Source: Halalkalibacter suaedae
GTDB taxonomy: Bacteria; Bacillota; Bacilli; Bacillales; Bacillaceae_D
Direction of reading: 5' to 3'
Assembly (NCBI RefSeq): GCF_017939705.1
Contig: NZ_JAGKSQ010000008.1
Span: 1 to 64,000 of the forward strand
DNA length: 64,000 nt
A program made the translations under genes and the position numbers. Below, piece by piece: positions 25,582 to 34,422 of the stretch (positions within the stretch are counted from its first letter, which is position 1; every line of letters begins with the position of its first letter). The notes under the pieces are model-generated. The model ran no database searches. It was not told the DNA's origin and was given only the letters and a program-made list of their open reading frames with translations.

Positions 25582-26703
25582 ATGTTAATTGGTGTACCTA
25601 GAGAAATCAAAAATAATGAAAATCGTGTCGCGATGACACCGGCCAGTGTAATGACACTTGTACAAGCAGGTCATCAGGTATTTATTGAAGAAAATGCTGG
25701 AATTGGGAGTGGCTTTGAAGATGAAGCTTACCGTTTAGCAGGAGCAGAGATAATCGCTGACCCAGCACAATTATGGAAAACAGTGGATATGGTTATGAAA
25801 GTTAAAGAACCGCTTTCCTCAGAGTATAAGTACTTCCGTAAAGGTTTAATTCTCTTTACGTATCTTCATCTTGCTGCAGAACCTGAGCTTGCAAAAGCAC
25901 TTATTGAACATGAAGTTACAGCAGTTGCATATGAGACTGTTCAGGTTGGTCGAACATTGCCATTACTTACTCCAATGAGTGAAGTAGCAGGAAGAATGGC
26001 TTCACAGATTGGTGCTCAATTTCTTGAGAAGCCACATGGTGGTATGGGTGTACTCCTATCCGGTGTGCCGGGAGTTAGCCGCGGTAAAGTAACTATTATT
26101 GGTGGAGGGGTTGTAGGGACGAACGCAGCCAAAATAGCAATGGGTTTAGGTGCTAATGTAACAATCATGGATTTAAGTCCAGAGCGTCTTCGTGAGCTTG
26201 ATGATTTATACGGGAATGATCTTCAAACCATGATGTCAAATCCATTAAATATTGCTGAAGAAGTGGCGACCTCTGATTTGGTTATTGGTGCGGTTTTAAT
26301 TCCTGGTGCTAAAGCTCCAAAATTAGTGACGGAAGAAATGATTAAGCAGATGAAGCCAGGTGCTGTTGTGGTCGATGTAGCAATTGACCAAGGGGGAATA
26401 TTTGAAACCGTTGACCGTATTACAACCCATGATCAACCAACTTATGTGAAGCACGATGTTGTTCATTATGCTGTAGCCAATATGCCAGGTGCGGTTCCGC
26501 GCACTTCAACGATTGCACTAACGAATGTGACGATTCCTTATGCCTTACAAATCGCCACAAAGGGTGTACAGAGAGCATTATCAGAAAACCCTGCATTGCT
26601 CTTAGGATTAAATGCAGCTACAGGTGCAATTACGTATGAAGCAGTCGCAAGAGACTTATCTTTAACATATTTTCCAGCATTACAAGCAATCGAAAAGCTA
26701 TAA
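25582..26703 (+). CDS. ald: alanine dehydrogenase
   Basis: A 373-residue NAD-dependent L-alanine dehydrogenase, interconverting L-alanine and pyruvate plus ammonia. Visible marks: [20 protein letters not shown] with the substrate-binding Arg 15, the catalytic Lys in VKEPL (about 75) and His in YLHLA (about 96), the Rossmann loop [10 protein letters not shown] (about 174-183), and [11 protein letters not shown] near 300. In Bacillus it supports growth on alanine and helps sporulation. AGGAGGCG precedes the ATG. It is a single-gene unit. Confidence 0.97.
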   Translation: MLIGVPREIKNNENRVAMTPASVMTLVQAGHQVFIEENAGIGSGFEDEAYRLAGAEIIADPAQLWKTVDMVMKVKEPLSSEYKYFRKGLILFTYLHLAAEPELAKALIEHEVTAVAYETVQVGRTLPLLTPMSEVAGRMASQIGAQFLEKPHGGMGVLLSGVPGVSRGKVTIIGGGVVGTNAAKIAMGLGANVTIMDLSPERLRELDDLYGNDLQTMMSNPLNIAEEVATSDLVIGAVLIPGAKAPKLVTEEMIKQMKPGAVVVDVAIDQGGIFETVDRITTHDQPTYVKHDVVHYAVANMPGAVPRTSTIALTNVTIPYALQIATKGVQRALSENPALLLGLNAATGAITYEAVARDLSLTYFPALQAIEKL

Positions 26704-26714
26704 TAACTACGAAA

Positions 26715-26766
26715 AGCAGGGCATTGAGTAAGGGAACGTGTTCCTTGTTCAGTGTCCTATTTTTGT
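26715..26766 (+). terminator. ald terminator
   Basis: An imperfect long hairpin (GGGCATTGAGTAAGGGAAC with GTTCCTTGTTCAGTGTCC) followed by TATTTTTG. Confidence 0.75.
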
Positions 26767-26822
26767 ATGAGTTATGGTAAGATATAACTACTGATAATGT
26801 GAAGAGGATGAGGGGAACGGAA

Positions 26823-27017
26823 ATGGAAAAAGAAGAAGTAGAGGTTATTTTGGATCAGCTTCGCAGTGGTGAGCTAACCTTTTACCGCGTAAAGAAAGAA
26901 GATTTTCTATCATTTCGTGATGTGTTTATTAAACAAGCAGATATGATTGATTTTAGAGGAAACGCCCAACACGGTGGAGAAACGATCTATACCTACGAAC
27001 CTAATTGGACGAAATAA
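26823..27017 (+). CDS. conserved small protein, function unknown
   Basis: A 64-residue soluble protein (EVEVILDQLRSGELTFYRVK near the start, GNAQHGGETIYTYEPNW at the end). I do not recognise a named family. ATG 26823 has AGGGGAA just upstream; in-frame codons before it have no site. A good terminator follows. Confidence 0.65.
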   Translation: MEKEEVEVILDQLRSGELTFYRVKKEDFLSFRDVFIKQADMIDFRGNAQHGGETIYTYEPNWTK

Positions 27018-27020
27018 GCA

Positions 27021-27063
27021 AAGGGTACCAAAAGGAAGAATGACCTTTTGATACCCTTTTTTT
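27021..27063. terminator. bidirectional terminator
   Basis: AAGGGTACCAAAAGG pairs with CCTTTTGATACCCTT followed by T residues. It lies between convergent small genes. Confidence 0.9.
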
Positions 27064-27068
27064 AATCA

Positions 27069-27158
27069 TTAAAGAACGTAAGCAGATCCAACGATCACTA
27101 GTAAAATGAACAATACAACAATCAACGCGAAACCGCCGCCAGCATAGTGACTCATCAT
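27069..27158 (-). CDS. YjcZ-family sporulation micropeptide
   Basis: A 29-residue peptide: a short polar head (MMSHYAGGG) followed by FALIVVLFILLVIVGSAYVL. This is the YjcZ pattern of tiny spore-related membrane peptides. AAGGAGG lies 5 bases before the first ATG and 8 before the second, so either may be used. It has a near-identical copy 180 bases away. Confidence 0.82.
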   Translation of the reverse strand: MMSHYAGGGFALIVVLFILLVIVGSAYVL

Positions 27159-27252
27159 ACATTCCTCCTTTTTTTGTTACACTTTATCCTATGTTAGACA
27201 TTTCATTTTGTTTGGATGAATGCCTAACTTTTTCATTTTCAATGAACTCAAA

Positions 27253-27342
27253 TTATGCGATATACGCAGATCCAACAATCACTAGTAAAATAAACAACAC
27301 AACAATCAACGCAAAGCTGTTACCGCCAGTAAAATGTGTCAT
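27253..27342 (-). CDS. YjcZ-family sporulation micropeptide, second copy
   Basis: A 29-residue peptide: MTHFTGGNS then FALIVVLFILLVIVGSAYIA. Its hydrophobic part is the same as in the neighbouring copy at 27069-27158, which shows a local tandem duplication. GGGAGG precedes the ATG. Confidence 0.82.
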   Translation of the reverse strand: MTHFTGGNSFALIVVLFILLVIVGSAYIA

Positions 27343-27566
27343 GTGTAAATCCTCCCTTTTGGTTGATTCTAGATATTCCTATGTCAGCAGGACTACAATT
27401 GGGTGGGCGTTCGTCTAATAAAAGTAAAACTGGTGAATCTGCCTAGATCAAACTAGCAGCATTGGAATTCGGCTGAAGGACTTTCTCGACATTTGCTCAA
27501 CGTATCTTTTCACAACTTAGCCCATCAAGAATAAACTATAATGTCGAAATGGTTGGGGGTGGAAAG

Positions 27567-28310
27567 ATGCTATTATTTAATAATGAAGCAATTGAAGAAT
27601 ATCAATTAGCTCCGTGGAAACGTGATGCGATCAAACAATTTAATCGAAAAATGACTGATAAGGACAATCCTTTTCCTTGTATTCCTGCAACGCAAGGTTA
27701 CGCTTTAAAGCATTTTAAATATGGTTTTGTTGCTGATCCTAGAACAGATCATTCTATTGACGAATTAGCCGCTTTATTGACTGAGTACACAAAGCATTCT
27801 AAGAACTATGGAAAATACACTTCCCTAGTTGTTTTTTATGATACGTCTGACAATTTGGCTAATCAGGATGTAATTCAATTAGAGCAGTTGTTTTGGAAGC
27901 AGCTTAATGGTTTAACTGAACGTGATCAATGTCTCTGGCCAGAAGATGTTCCGGCAGATCCACATGATTCACTTTGGGAATTTTGCTTTCATGATGAACG
28001 GTATTTTATGTTCTGTGCAACACCTGCCCATAGCAATCGCCAAAGTCGATCATTTCCTTATTTCATGCTAGGTATTACACCACGGTGGGTGTTAGACAAA
28101 TTTCATTCCTCGCCAATGTTAGCAAACAAAATTAAATCAGAAATACGTCATAGGTTAGAAAACTATGATTCGATTCCTACCCATCCTGATTTAAATAGCT
28201 ATGGTAAGAAAGATAATTATGAGTGGAAGCAATATTTTCTACATGATGATAAATCATCGCTATCACAATGCCCTTTTCATAGCTTATGGTCAAAGGAGAA
28301 GGATAAATAA
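27567..28310 (+). CDS. YqcI/YcgG family protein
   Basis: A 247-residue protein of the YqcI/YcgG family, with the typical FPCIPATQGYALKHFKYGF block near residue 35, FHDERYFMFCATPAHSNRQSR near 145, and a C-terminal CPFHSLW. The family has no established reaction; the conserved Cys/His residues hint at a redox or metal role, which is inference. ATG 27567 has GGGGGTGG upstream; the in-frame ATG 27549 precedes that site. Confidence 0.85.
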   Translation: MLLFNNEAIEEYQLAPWKRDAIKQFNRKMTDKDNPFPCIPATQGYALKHFKYGFVADPRTDHSIDELAALLTEYTKHSKNYGKYTSLVVFYDTSDNLANQDVIQLEQLFWKQLNGLTERDQCLWPEDVPADPHDSLWEFCFHDERYFMFCATPAHSNRQSRSFPYFMLGITPRWVLDKFHSSPMLANKIKSEIRHRLENYDSIPTHPDLNSYGKKDNYEWKQYFLHDDKSSLSQCPFHSLWSKEKDK

Positions 28311-28383
28311 TTGAGAGCCTCATAATTATAGATGTCTGACGTGCATTGCTCCTAACAGAGAACTTTGATCAACCGATTGATGA

Positions 28384-28563
28384 CAGCTACACTCGGAGGA
28401 TGAAGACGAAGCAGAACGTCTGAGACTGAGCCGTCATTTCATCGAATGTATCGTTAACGGTAAAGAACCAATCTCGAACGCACTATCTGGTTATACAAAT
28501 AATTTAATCCTAAGTCCGATATATGAGTCATCACGAACTGGACGTGAAGTCGTACTAAATTAG
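28384..28563 (+). pseudogene. C-terminal fragment of a Gfo/Idh/MocA oxidoreductase
   Basis: Within the 440-base gap after the YqcI-like gene, one frame reads RLSRHFIECIVNGKEPISNA, then SGYTNNLILSPIYESSRTGREVVLN and a stop. This is the usual end of a Gfo/Idh/MocA sugar dehydrogenase. The frame is closed upstream by stops (TGA TGA at about 28375-28382), and the N-terminal NAD-binding part is gone. It is a dead remnant, evidence that a sugar gene once lay here. Confidence 0.7.
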
Positions 28564-28610
28564 GACGTTTTGGGAGATATAATAGGTTGAAATCAAACAT
28601 TTAAAGAAAC

Positions 28611-28647
28611 AGTTGTGTGCTCATTAGGAGAGCATACAACTTTTTTA
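28611..28647 (+). terminator. terminator after the pseudogene
   Basis: GTTGTGTGCTC pairs with GAGCATACAAC, followed by six T residues. It probably ended the lost gene's transcript. Confidence 0.8.
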
Positions 28648-28754
28648 TTTTTGCAATTAAAGCTCTCTTTCCGCAGAAATAAACTTGAAAATATACTATA
28701 CTATTAAACAATGAAACAATATGTATACATGACTGAACGTATAGGAGTTTAAAA

Positions 28755-29657
28755 ATGAATTTCATTTTGATTGTACTACCAGCATTTATTATATTTGCGG
28801 TTGGGTTTATTGGCCAAAAGAAAATTGGATTTGACCCGAAATCTGCTTCTGTAATTGCGATATACTTAATGTCACCGTTTCTAGCCTTTCGAACCTTTTA
28901 TATGAATGAGATCACGGTTGATTACGTGTATATTGTTAGTTTTTGTTTGTTGCTTTGTTTTGGGTTGATTGGGATTACGTTAATTGTCAGTAAATTAATG
29001 AGGTCGTCTCAATCGAAAACATCTGCCTTTGTGTTGTCTGGAGTATTTATGAACAGTGGCAATTATGGTGTTCCTATAATGTTGTTTTCCTTTGGAGAGA
29101 TTGGGTTTGATTATGCGGTCATTATGATGGTCATTCAATCATTTTTGATGAGTACAGTTGGTTTATATTATGCAGCAAGAGGAAGTAGGGGTGGCGATAG
29201 TGTTCGGGAATCCTTATTAAAGGTAGCTAAAATGCCGTTGCTGTATGGTGCAGCTCTAGGTCTAATGTTTCAAGTACTGTCAATTGAAACACCACTCTTT
29301 ATATTTCAAGCGGTTGATATGATTGCAGATGCGACGATTCCAACAATTATGATTGTACTCGGTATGCAGCTAGCAACGATCAAACGCCAGAAAGTACAAA
29401 TGAAGGAACTGTCTTTTATTATACTAATGAGAGTGATCATTTCACCGCTTGTTGCTTATGTGATCATCTTAGCTCTATCGATTGAAGGGGAGTTAGCAAC
29501 CATCCTTCTTATTCTATCTGCAATGCCTTCCGCTGCTAACACAACGATGTTTGCTGTGCAATTTGACACTGAACCTGACCTTGTCTCATTCAGTACTCTA
29601 GTCACCACGGCATTAAGTATTATTACAATCCCTTTCATGCTAATGCTTTTAAGCTAA
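28755..29657 (+). CDS. AEC (auxin efflux carrier) family transporter
   Basis: A 300-residue polytopic protein with about ten membrane segments in two halves. Marks of the AEC family are SGVFMNSGNYGVPIMLFSFG (about residues 95-114) and the C-terminal LSAMPSAANTTMFAVQF. Bacterial members move organic acids such as malate or malonate; the substrate is not readable here. It is a single-gene unit ended by a bidirectional terminator. Confidence 0.88.
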   Translation: MNFILIVLPAFIIFAVGFIGQKKIGFDPKSASVIAIYLMSPFLAFRTFYMNEITVDYVYIVSFCLLLCFGLIGITLIVSKLMRSSQSKTSAFVLSGVFMNSGNYGVPIMLFSFGEIGFDYAVIMMVIQSFLMSTVGLYYAARGSRGGDSVRESLLKVAKMPLLYGAALGLMFQVLSIETPLFIFQAVDMIADATIPTIMIVLGMQLATIKRQKVQMKELSFIILMRVIISPLVAYVIILALSIEGELATILLILSAMPSAANTTMFAVQFDTEPDLVSFSTLVTTALSIITIPFMLMLLS

Positions 29658-29660
29658 AAA

Positions 29661-29708
29661 AGGTGAATCAAGGACCGTGAGAAACGATCTTGATTCACCT
29701 TTTTTTAA
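29661..29708. terminator. bidirectional terminator
   Basis: AAAGGTGAATCAAG pairs with CTTGATTCACCTTT over a 17-base loop with A and T runs on either side. It lies between two convergent transporter genes. Confidence 0.9.
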
Positions 29709-30979
29709 ACAGCGACATTTGCTGTCGTTGCTTTTTCTGGTTTCTTGGCAATCGAGGCACAGATGATTCCGATTACCGGAAACAGTAATGTCATTAGTAA
29801 CACAGGCGTGTAACTATGAAACAAGTCATAACCCACCCCAAATGGTAACGGCCCAAATGCAGAAGCAATCACTCCAATTGTTGCAGCGACGCCTTTAATA
29901 CTTCCAATGTATTTGCGGCCGAAATAATTGGGCCAAATGATAGCAAAGGTAATTCGCTCAAGTCCTCCTGCCGTTCCCCAGAGGATCCCAAAAATAATGG
30001 CAAAAGTAAAATTCTTTGTTACTAGCAGCATAAGCAATAACATAATCTCAATTACGAAAATCAGTAAGACTAATAGATTTGTTTTCACTTTTTCCAAAAT
30101 GAAGCCTGACGCAAAAGAAATAGGGAAACCAACGATCGCCATTAAACTTAAAACGGTTGCAGCAATTTGTGGACTTAAACCATTTTCTCCGAGAATGGAG
30201 AGGAGGTGAAAGGTAATACCTGTGTTTACTAAGGCTGGGATACCAACACAAATTAATATGGCCCAGAAAGCTACAGTTTTCCTTGCTTCCTTCAATGTCC
30301 AATTTTCCTCGGATACAGGAATTACTGTTCCAATTGTCTCACTTGTTTGATCTTGTTTCTCGACTTTGCCATCAGGGACTAAGCCGATATCCTCTGGCTT
30401 GTTCCTAACACCTAGTAAAACAACGGGGACAAATAAGAATAATAGAAGACAGCCCCAGACTTGCCATGATGTTTGCCAGTCCCATCTGCTAATCATCCAT
30501 GCATTTGCTACAGGGAAAAAAGCTGCACTTGCAAAGCTACCTATTGCCATAAAACTTAAGGCGCGTCCTCGCTTAACGATAAACCACTGTGGAACAAGTG
30601 TCCCTGGAATAAGCGACATGCTTCCTTGACCGAATAATCGTATCATAAAGAATCCAATCGCCATCATCCAAATGTTTGAAACGAAACTGTTAAAGAAGCA
30701 AGCTAAACCAAGAACGGTCCCGACAATCACCATCATTTTTCGTTGACCTAATTGATCAATGAGGCGACCGACGAAAAACATTAAAATACCAGCACAAAAG
30801 GTCGCAATTGAGTAGATCCCCGAAACTTCTGAACGTGACCAGCCAAAATCAGCAATATATTGGTCAATATAGACGGAATTTGAATACGTTTGCCCGGGCC
30901 CTGAGAAAAAGACTCCAAACCCTGCAATGAAGACGATCACCCATCCGTAATAAAAGGATTGTGACATTCGTTTAATCAT
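29705..30979 (-). CDS. MFS transporter, OFA (oxalate/formate antiporter) type
   Basis: A 424-residue 12-helix MFS protein. It opens with YYGWVIVFIAGFGVFFSGPGQT and the SRSEVSGIYSIATF stretch typical of OFA-type monocarboxylate carriers, with the MFS loop GRLIDQLGQRK (about residues 68-78). The substrate is probably a small organic acid; this is inferred from the subfamily. ATG 30979 is chosen because GGGGTG lies 7 bases upstream; an in-frame ATG at 31012 has none. Confidence 0.85.
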   Translation of the reverse strand: MIKRMSQSFYYGWVIVFIAGFGVFFSGPGQTYSNSVYIDQYIADFGWSRSEVSGIYSIATFCAGILMFFVGRLIDQLGQRKMMVIVGTVLGLACFFNSFVSNIWMMAIGFFMIRLFGQGSMSLIPGTLVPQWFIVKRGRALSFMAIGSFASAAFFPVANAWMISRWDWQTSWQVWGCLLLFLFVPVVLLGVRNKPEDIGLVPDGKVEKQDQTSETIGTVIPVSEENWTLKEARKTVAFWAILICVGIPALVNTGITFHLLSILGENGLSPQIAATVLSLMAIVGFPISFASGFILEKVKTNLLVLLIFVIEIMLLLMLLVTKNFTFAIIFGILWGTAGGLERITFAIIWPNYFGRKYIGSIKGVAATIGVIASAFGPLPFGVGYDLFHSYTPVLLMTLLFPVIGIICASIAKKPEKATTANVAV

Positions 30980-31190
30980 GTTGAACACCCCATTTGTAGT
31001 TTCAAAGGTCATAAAAGAAACTATACCATATTTCAGTTATTTTTAGTCCCGAAAATTACAATAATGCATTAATTTCAGACTTGCATATTCTCATCCTTAT
31101 AAAAACATTTGTTGTATTTAGGTGTGAATCAGCTAGCTTATTTATCTTTTTCCGACAGAAGACTCCCCGGACTCAAGAAGATAGTATTAT

Positions 31191-31206
31191 TGTGACTTAG
31201 ATCACT
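31191..31206. promoter_or_regulatory. Fnr/CRP-type palindrome upstream of the uspA pair
   Basis: TGTGACTTAGATCACT fits TGTGA-N6-TCACA with one mismatch. The surrounding 297-base gap (31013-31309) holds no gene. The site lies about 110 bases before the first universal stress gene, but I see no strong -10 at the ideal distance. Confidence 0.5.
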
Positions 31207-31309
31207 GAATAGGTTTAGAAAAATCAATTAAAGTGAAGATAAAAATAAAAGAAATATCTGACTGAATGGCTACGACAAATCGTTCATATATTTAAAGGGA
31301 GTGAGTTGT

Positions 31310-31726
31310 ATGTATAATAAAATACTCTTAGCTGCTGATGGGTCTAAGCATTCTCTTCGTGCTGCTGAAAAAGCCATTGGATTGGTGAAGAAAAATCAAG
31401 GGGTTATTGATATTGTATATGTTGTAAGTGGCACTGATTCAAAAGCAGACGTTCTTCACTATTCAAGTAAGGAGGAAATAAGAATTCGTCGAAAAGAAAA
31501 ATTAGCTGAACTTGAAGCACTCCTTCAGAAAGAAGCTGCTACATACGATATTCACATTTTACACGGAGAGCCAGGTCCAACGGTTGTCGATTTTGCTAAT
31601 AACAATCCCTATGACTGTGTTGTAATCGGAAGTCGTGGGCTTAATCAAGTACAAAGTTTAGTGCTTGGAAGTGTTAGTCATAAGGTTGCAAAGCGAGTCG
31701 AGTCACCAGTACTGATCGTTAAGTAA
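31310..31726 (+). CDS. universal stress protein, UspA family
   Basis: A 138-residue UspA-fold protein. The start ILLAADGSKHSLRAAEKAI and the end VVIGSRGLNQVQSLVLGSVSHKVAKRVESPVLIVK contain the Gly-x2-Gly-x9-Gly-Ser nucleotide-binding pattern of ATP-binding Usps. ATG 31310 is the start, after AAAGGGAGTGAG. It forms a two-gene unit with a paralogue of the same length. Confidence 0.92.
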   Translation: MYNKILLAADGSKHSLRAAEKAIGLVKKNQGVIDIVYVVSGTDSKADVLHYSSKEEIRIRRKEKLAELEALLQKEAATYDIHILHGEPGPTVVDFANNNPYDCVVIGSRGLNQVQSLVLGSVSHKVAKRVESPVLIVK

Positions 31727-31743
31727 AAGTGAGGAGGGATAGC

Positions 31744-32160
31744 TTGTTTAAAAAAATATTACTACCGACAGATGGATCAGAGCATTCACAACGTGCAACA
31801 GAGAAGGCAATTGGACTTGCTGAATTATTTGATGGTGAAATTGAAGTTGTATTTGTCGTTGATAGTAAAAAATCAAAAAATGACGTTCTCCACAATACAA
31901 GTAAAGTTGAAATAGAGCTTAATCGTAAGGAAATGCTAGCACCTGTTGTACAACAAATGACGAAAGCTGGTATTCCATTTACTACAGAATTTCTAAATGG
32001 TGAGCCAGGTCCTACGATAGTCGAGTATGCTAATAATGGGGACTATGATGTCGTCGTGCTTGGGAGCAAAGGATTAAATAAATTGCAGACTATGGTTCTA
32101 GGTAGTGTAAGTCATAAAGTAGCTAAGGATGTAAAGTGTCCAGTGATGATTGTAAAATAA
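31744..32160 (+). CDS. universal stress protein, UspA family, paralogue
   Basis: A 138-residue paralogue of the preceding gene (ILLPTDGSEHSQRATEKAIGL; VVLGSKGLNKLQTMVLGSVSHKVAKDV). It has the same ATP-binding loop. TTG 31744 is preferred because GAGGAGGG lies 6 bases upstream and the length then equals its paralogue; a GTG at 31729 lies before that site. A tandem duplication gave the pair. Confidence 0.9.
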   Translation: MFKKILLPTDGSEHSQRATEKAIGLAELFDGEIEVVFVVDSKKSKNDVLHNTSKVEIELNRKEMLAPVVQQMTKAGIPFTTEFLNGEPGPTIVEYANNGDYDVVVLGSKGLNKLQTMVLGSVSHKVAKDVKCPVMIVK

Positions 32161-32171
32161 GAATAGTAGCT

Positions 32172-32253
32172 AAGACCTGTTCAAATGAAAAGTCTACTAA
32201 ATTGGGTGAACAATTTCTATTTAGTAGTCTGTAGTTTGGACAGGTTTTTTAAT
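32172..32253 (+). terminator. terminator of the uspA pair
   Basis: A large hairpin: ACCTGTTCAAA with TTTGGACAGGT outside, and AGTCTACTAAAT with ATTTAGTAGTCT inside, followed by six T residues. Confidence 0.8.
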
Positions 32254-32300
32254 TTAATTGTTTATGTATTCTATTCTACAGTAGATATGATACTATTTTA

Positions 32301-32315
32301 ATGAAAACGCTTAGA
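32301..32315. promoter_or_regulatory. cre-like site upstream of the SGNH esterase
   Basis: ATGAAAACGCTTAGA fits WTGNAANCGNWNNCA with one mismatch, 20 bases before the esterase start. Confidence 0.5.
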
Positions 32316-32334
32316 TCATGAAGGAGGAGAACGT

Positions 32335-32973
32335 ATGTTATTTAAAACAGGCGATCGCATTTTATTCATCGGTGACAGTATTACGGATAGCGACCGAAGA
32401 GAGGATCATGATGAACGACTAGGTTGGGGATATGTTCGAATGATTAGGGATTACTATCAAGCATCCTATCCTAATACTAGAATGAACATTGTTAATCATG
32501 GGATAGGTGGAGACAGAGTCACTGATTTACAATCTAGATGGCAAGAGGATGTAATTAAGCATTCTCCAGACTACGTATCGATCTCAATTGGGATCAACGA
32601 CGTATGGAGACAATTAGATAGTCCGGAAATGAAACAAGTCTATCCAGATCAATTTAAAGAGGTCTATACTGAGCTACTAAAAATCGTCAAGGAGAAGACT
32701 TCAGCCCAAATAATCTTAATGGAGCCTACAATCATTGAGGAAGATATTGAAGCAAAAGGCAATCTCTTATTAAAGGAGTATGTTCAAGTTATCCATGACT
32801 TAGCTAAACAGTTCGAAGCGATTATTGTTCCAACACACCAAGCATTTATCACTTATTTGAAAGCTGACAGTAAAGTGAGTATAACAACAGATGGAGTACA
32901 TATGAACTCGATTGGAAATCTGCTAATGGCCAAGACATGGATAGAGAGTTGCCATGAAGCTCAGAGGAAATGA
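32335..32973 (+). CDS. SGNH/GDSL-family esterase
   Basis: A 212-residue SGNH hydrolase. Block I is FIGDSITDSDR with the catalytic Ser at about residue 15, block II has the Gly in HGIGGDRV, block III is SIGINDVWR with the Asn, and block V is DGVHMN with the Asp/His pair (about 186-189). No signal peptide, so it acts inside the cell. Related cytosolic enzymes remove acetyl groups from pectin or xylan oligosaccharides. A cre-like site just upstream and the nearby pectin region fit that, but the substrate is inferred. AAGGAGGAG precedes the ATG. Confidence 0.88.
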   Translation: MLFKTGDRILFIGDSITDSDRREDHDERLGWGYVRMIRDYYQASYPNTRMNIVNHGIGGDRVTDLQSRWQEDVIKHSPDYVSISIGINDVWRQLDSPEMKQVYPDQFKEVYTELLKIVKEKTSAQIILMEPTIIEEDIEAKGNLLLKEYVQVIHDLAKQFEAIIVPTHQAFITYLKADSKVSITTDGVHMNSIGNLLMAKTWIESCHEAQRK

Positions 32974-33519
32974 TTATTTAGGTATACCTGGAGGAATGAA
33001 GTAGGGTGGAATTCGAATCCATCCTCTTTTTCTCATTAACACTTTTAATGTTGAACCAAAGCTGACCATTTCTAGATAAAACTCAAGCCATAATGCCCCA
33101 ACATCTGTTCGAACGGCTTGTGCTTGTCCAGCAGCACTATTTGTTAGGGCGATGACGAGCTTCATTGAAACACCATTTGCAAGTTCGTCATCATTTAGCT
33201 TAACACCAAGAGGAATAGCATTAATTTCAGTTTTTGGTTTTTGTGCAGGTAATGATGGTAATGGTACACCTTCTTTTATTAGAAATGCTTCTAAGCGCTT
33301 CGCTTGTGACTCACACATTTTTAACGCATCTGTTAACATTTCCTTTAGATCTTGATCTTCTGACGTGTTCAGCCCGATTTCTTCATATCGAATAAATTCA
33401 TTAATTGCAGTGTAATAAACCCAAAGTGTGGACACTTCCCCTGTATGGAGGGGAGGCTTAGGTTCGTTATCCACGGTTGTCTTAAATGAATGAAACAATG
33501 ATTCAAACACATTAGGCAT
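32974..33519 (-). CDS. DUF3231 protein
   Basis: A 181-residue DUF3231 protein, a helical-bundle family common in spore formers and often linked to the spore coat. The block LWVYYTAINEFIRYEEIGLNTSEDQDLK, a Pro/Lys linker near residue 90, and the end GWIRIPPYFIPPGIPK are typical; many members carry two such units while this has one. AAGGAGGT precedes the ATG. It is directly convergent with the esterase, the two stop codons touching. Confidence 0.85.
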   Translation of the reverse strand: MPNVFESLFHSFKTTVDNEPKPPLHTGEVSTLWVYYTAINEFIRYEEIGLNTSEDQDLKEMLTDALKMCESQAKRLEAFLIKEGVPLPSLPAQKPKTEINAIPLGVKLNDDELANGVSMKLVIALTNSAAGQAQAVRTDVGALWLEFYLEMVSFGSTLKVLMRKRGWIRIPPYFIPPGIPK

Positions 33520-33578
33520 AGTAGTACCTTACCTCCTTTTAAAAGTAGTGTGCCCCAATTTCTTGTTTAAACATAATA

Positions 33579-33613
33579 AAAAAGCGCAGTATCAAACTAC
33601 GCTTTTTTTTTAA
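33579..33613. terminator. short bidirectional terminator
   Basis: AAAAAAGCGCAGT pairs with ACTACGCTTTTTT. On the minus strand it lies upstream of the DUF3231 gene and ends the transcript from the small gene at 33634. Confidence 0.75.
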
Positions 33614-33633
33614 ATATATGATATAAGAAATAG

Positions 33634-33831
33634 TCAAGCGGTATTTCGGTTGATCTTTCTTAACTTAATTGCCTTAATTTTTTCGATATTTAAAACATAA
33701 TGGTCATCTGTAACAATACAATCTTTACCATCGATTGTTTGACGAAACATATCCTTACGAATATCCGATTTCGTCGTGAAACTGATTTGCTGTCCACTTT
33801 CAAATTCTACAAAGACTTGAAATTTACGCAT
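33634..33831 (-). CDS. small protein, function unknown
   Basis: A 65-residue basic beta-rich protein (FQVFVEFESGQQISFTTKSD, IEKIKAIKLRKINRNTA). No named family recognised. ATG 33831 is chosen because AAAGGAG lies 6 bases upstream. Confidence 0.6.
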   Translation of the reverse strand: MRKFQVFVEFESGQQISFTTKSDIRKDMFRQTIDGKDCIVTDDHYVLNIEKIKAIKLRKINRNTA

Positions 33832-33970
33832 ATGATCAGCTCCTTTAGCAAAGTATACCATATTTCATCTAATTCCAAACATTTGAAAAATGTGAATACA
33901 ATAATCATATACGTTTTAACGACTTAACATGCATTTATCGATTATCTTTACAAAAAAAAATCAAATACAT

Positions 33971-34012
33971 AAAAAAGGTTGATCTAAGAGGAAGGAAACC
34001 TCTTAAATCAAC
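33971..34012 (-). terminator. terminator of the lmo0937-like gene
   Basis: On the minus strand GGTTGATTTAAGAGG pairs with CCTCTTAGATCAACC, followed by six T residues. Confidence 0.88.
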
Positions 34013-34033
34013 CGAACTCCTATGTAGAACTTG

Positions 34034-34180
34034 TTAGGACCTACCTCTACCACGAATCATGTTTATAATGAATACAACTAGGGCCACAACGAGTAGAAGG
34101 TGAACGAGCCCTCCTGCAATTTCGAATAATACCCCGAGAATCCATAATAATATGATTATCCCAATAATTGTCCAAATCAT
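34034..34180 (-). CDS. lmo0937-like small membrane protein (DUF5670-type)
   Basis: A 48-residue peptide read from the minus strand: MIWTIIGIIILLWILGVLFE, a GGLVHLLLVVALVVFIINMI second helix, and a basic end RGRGRS. The two-helix layout and sequence match the lmo0937 family of short membrane peptides found in Firmicutes. AAAGGAGTG precedes the ATG, and a good terminator follows. Confidence 0.8.
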   Translation of the reverse strand: MIWTIIGIIILLWILGVLFEIAGGLVHLLLVVALVVFIINMIRGRGRS

Positions 34181-34422
34181 GAGCTTTCACTCCTTTTATT
34201 TTGTTAGTAGATGTATTCCCGATTACTTAAATTGCAAACCTAGGTACTAGTAATCGCTAGAAAGAGAAAGATATAAAAAAACAATGAAGATTATTGTTAT
34301 CTAAAGAAATCTGCGAATTGCATTGAATCTAAAATGAATATTCCTTAATTTAGAGAGACCTTATTTGATTTCAGCATAGTACTCATTTGTTCTAGACTTA
34401 ATTATTAAAGGAGTGATTATTA

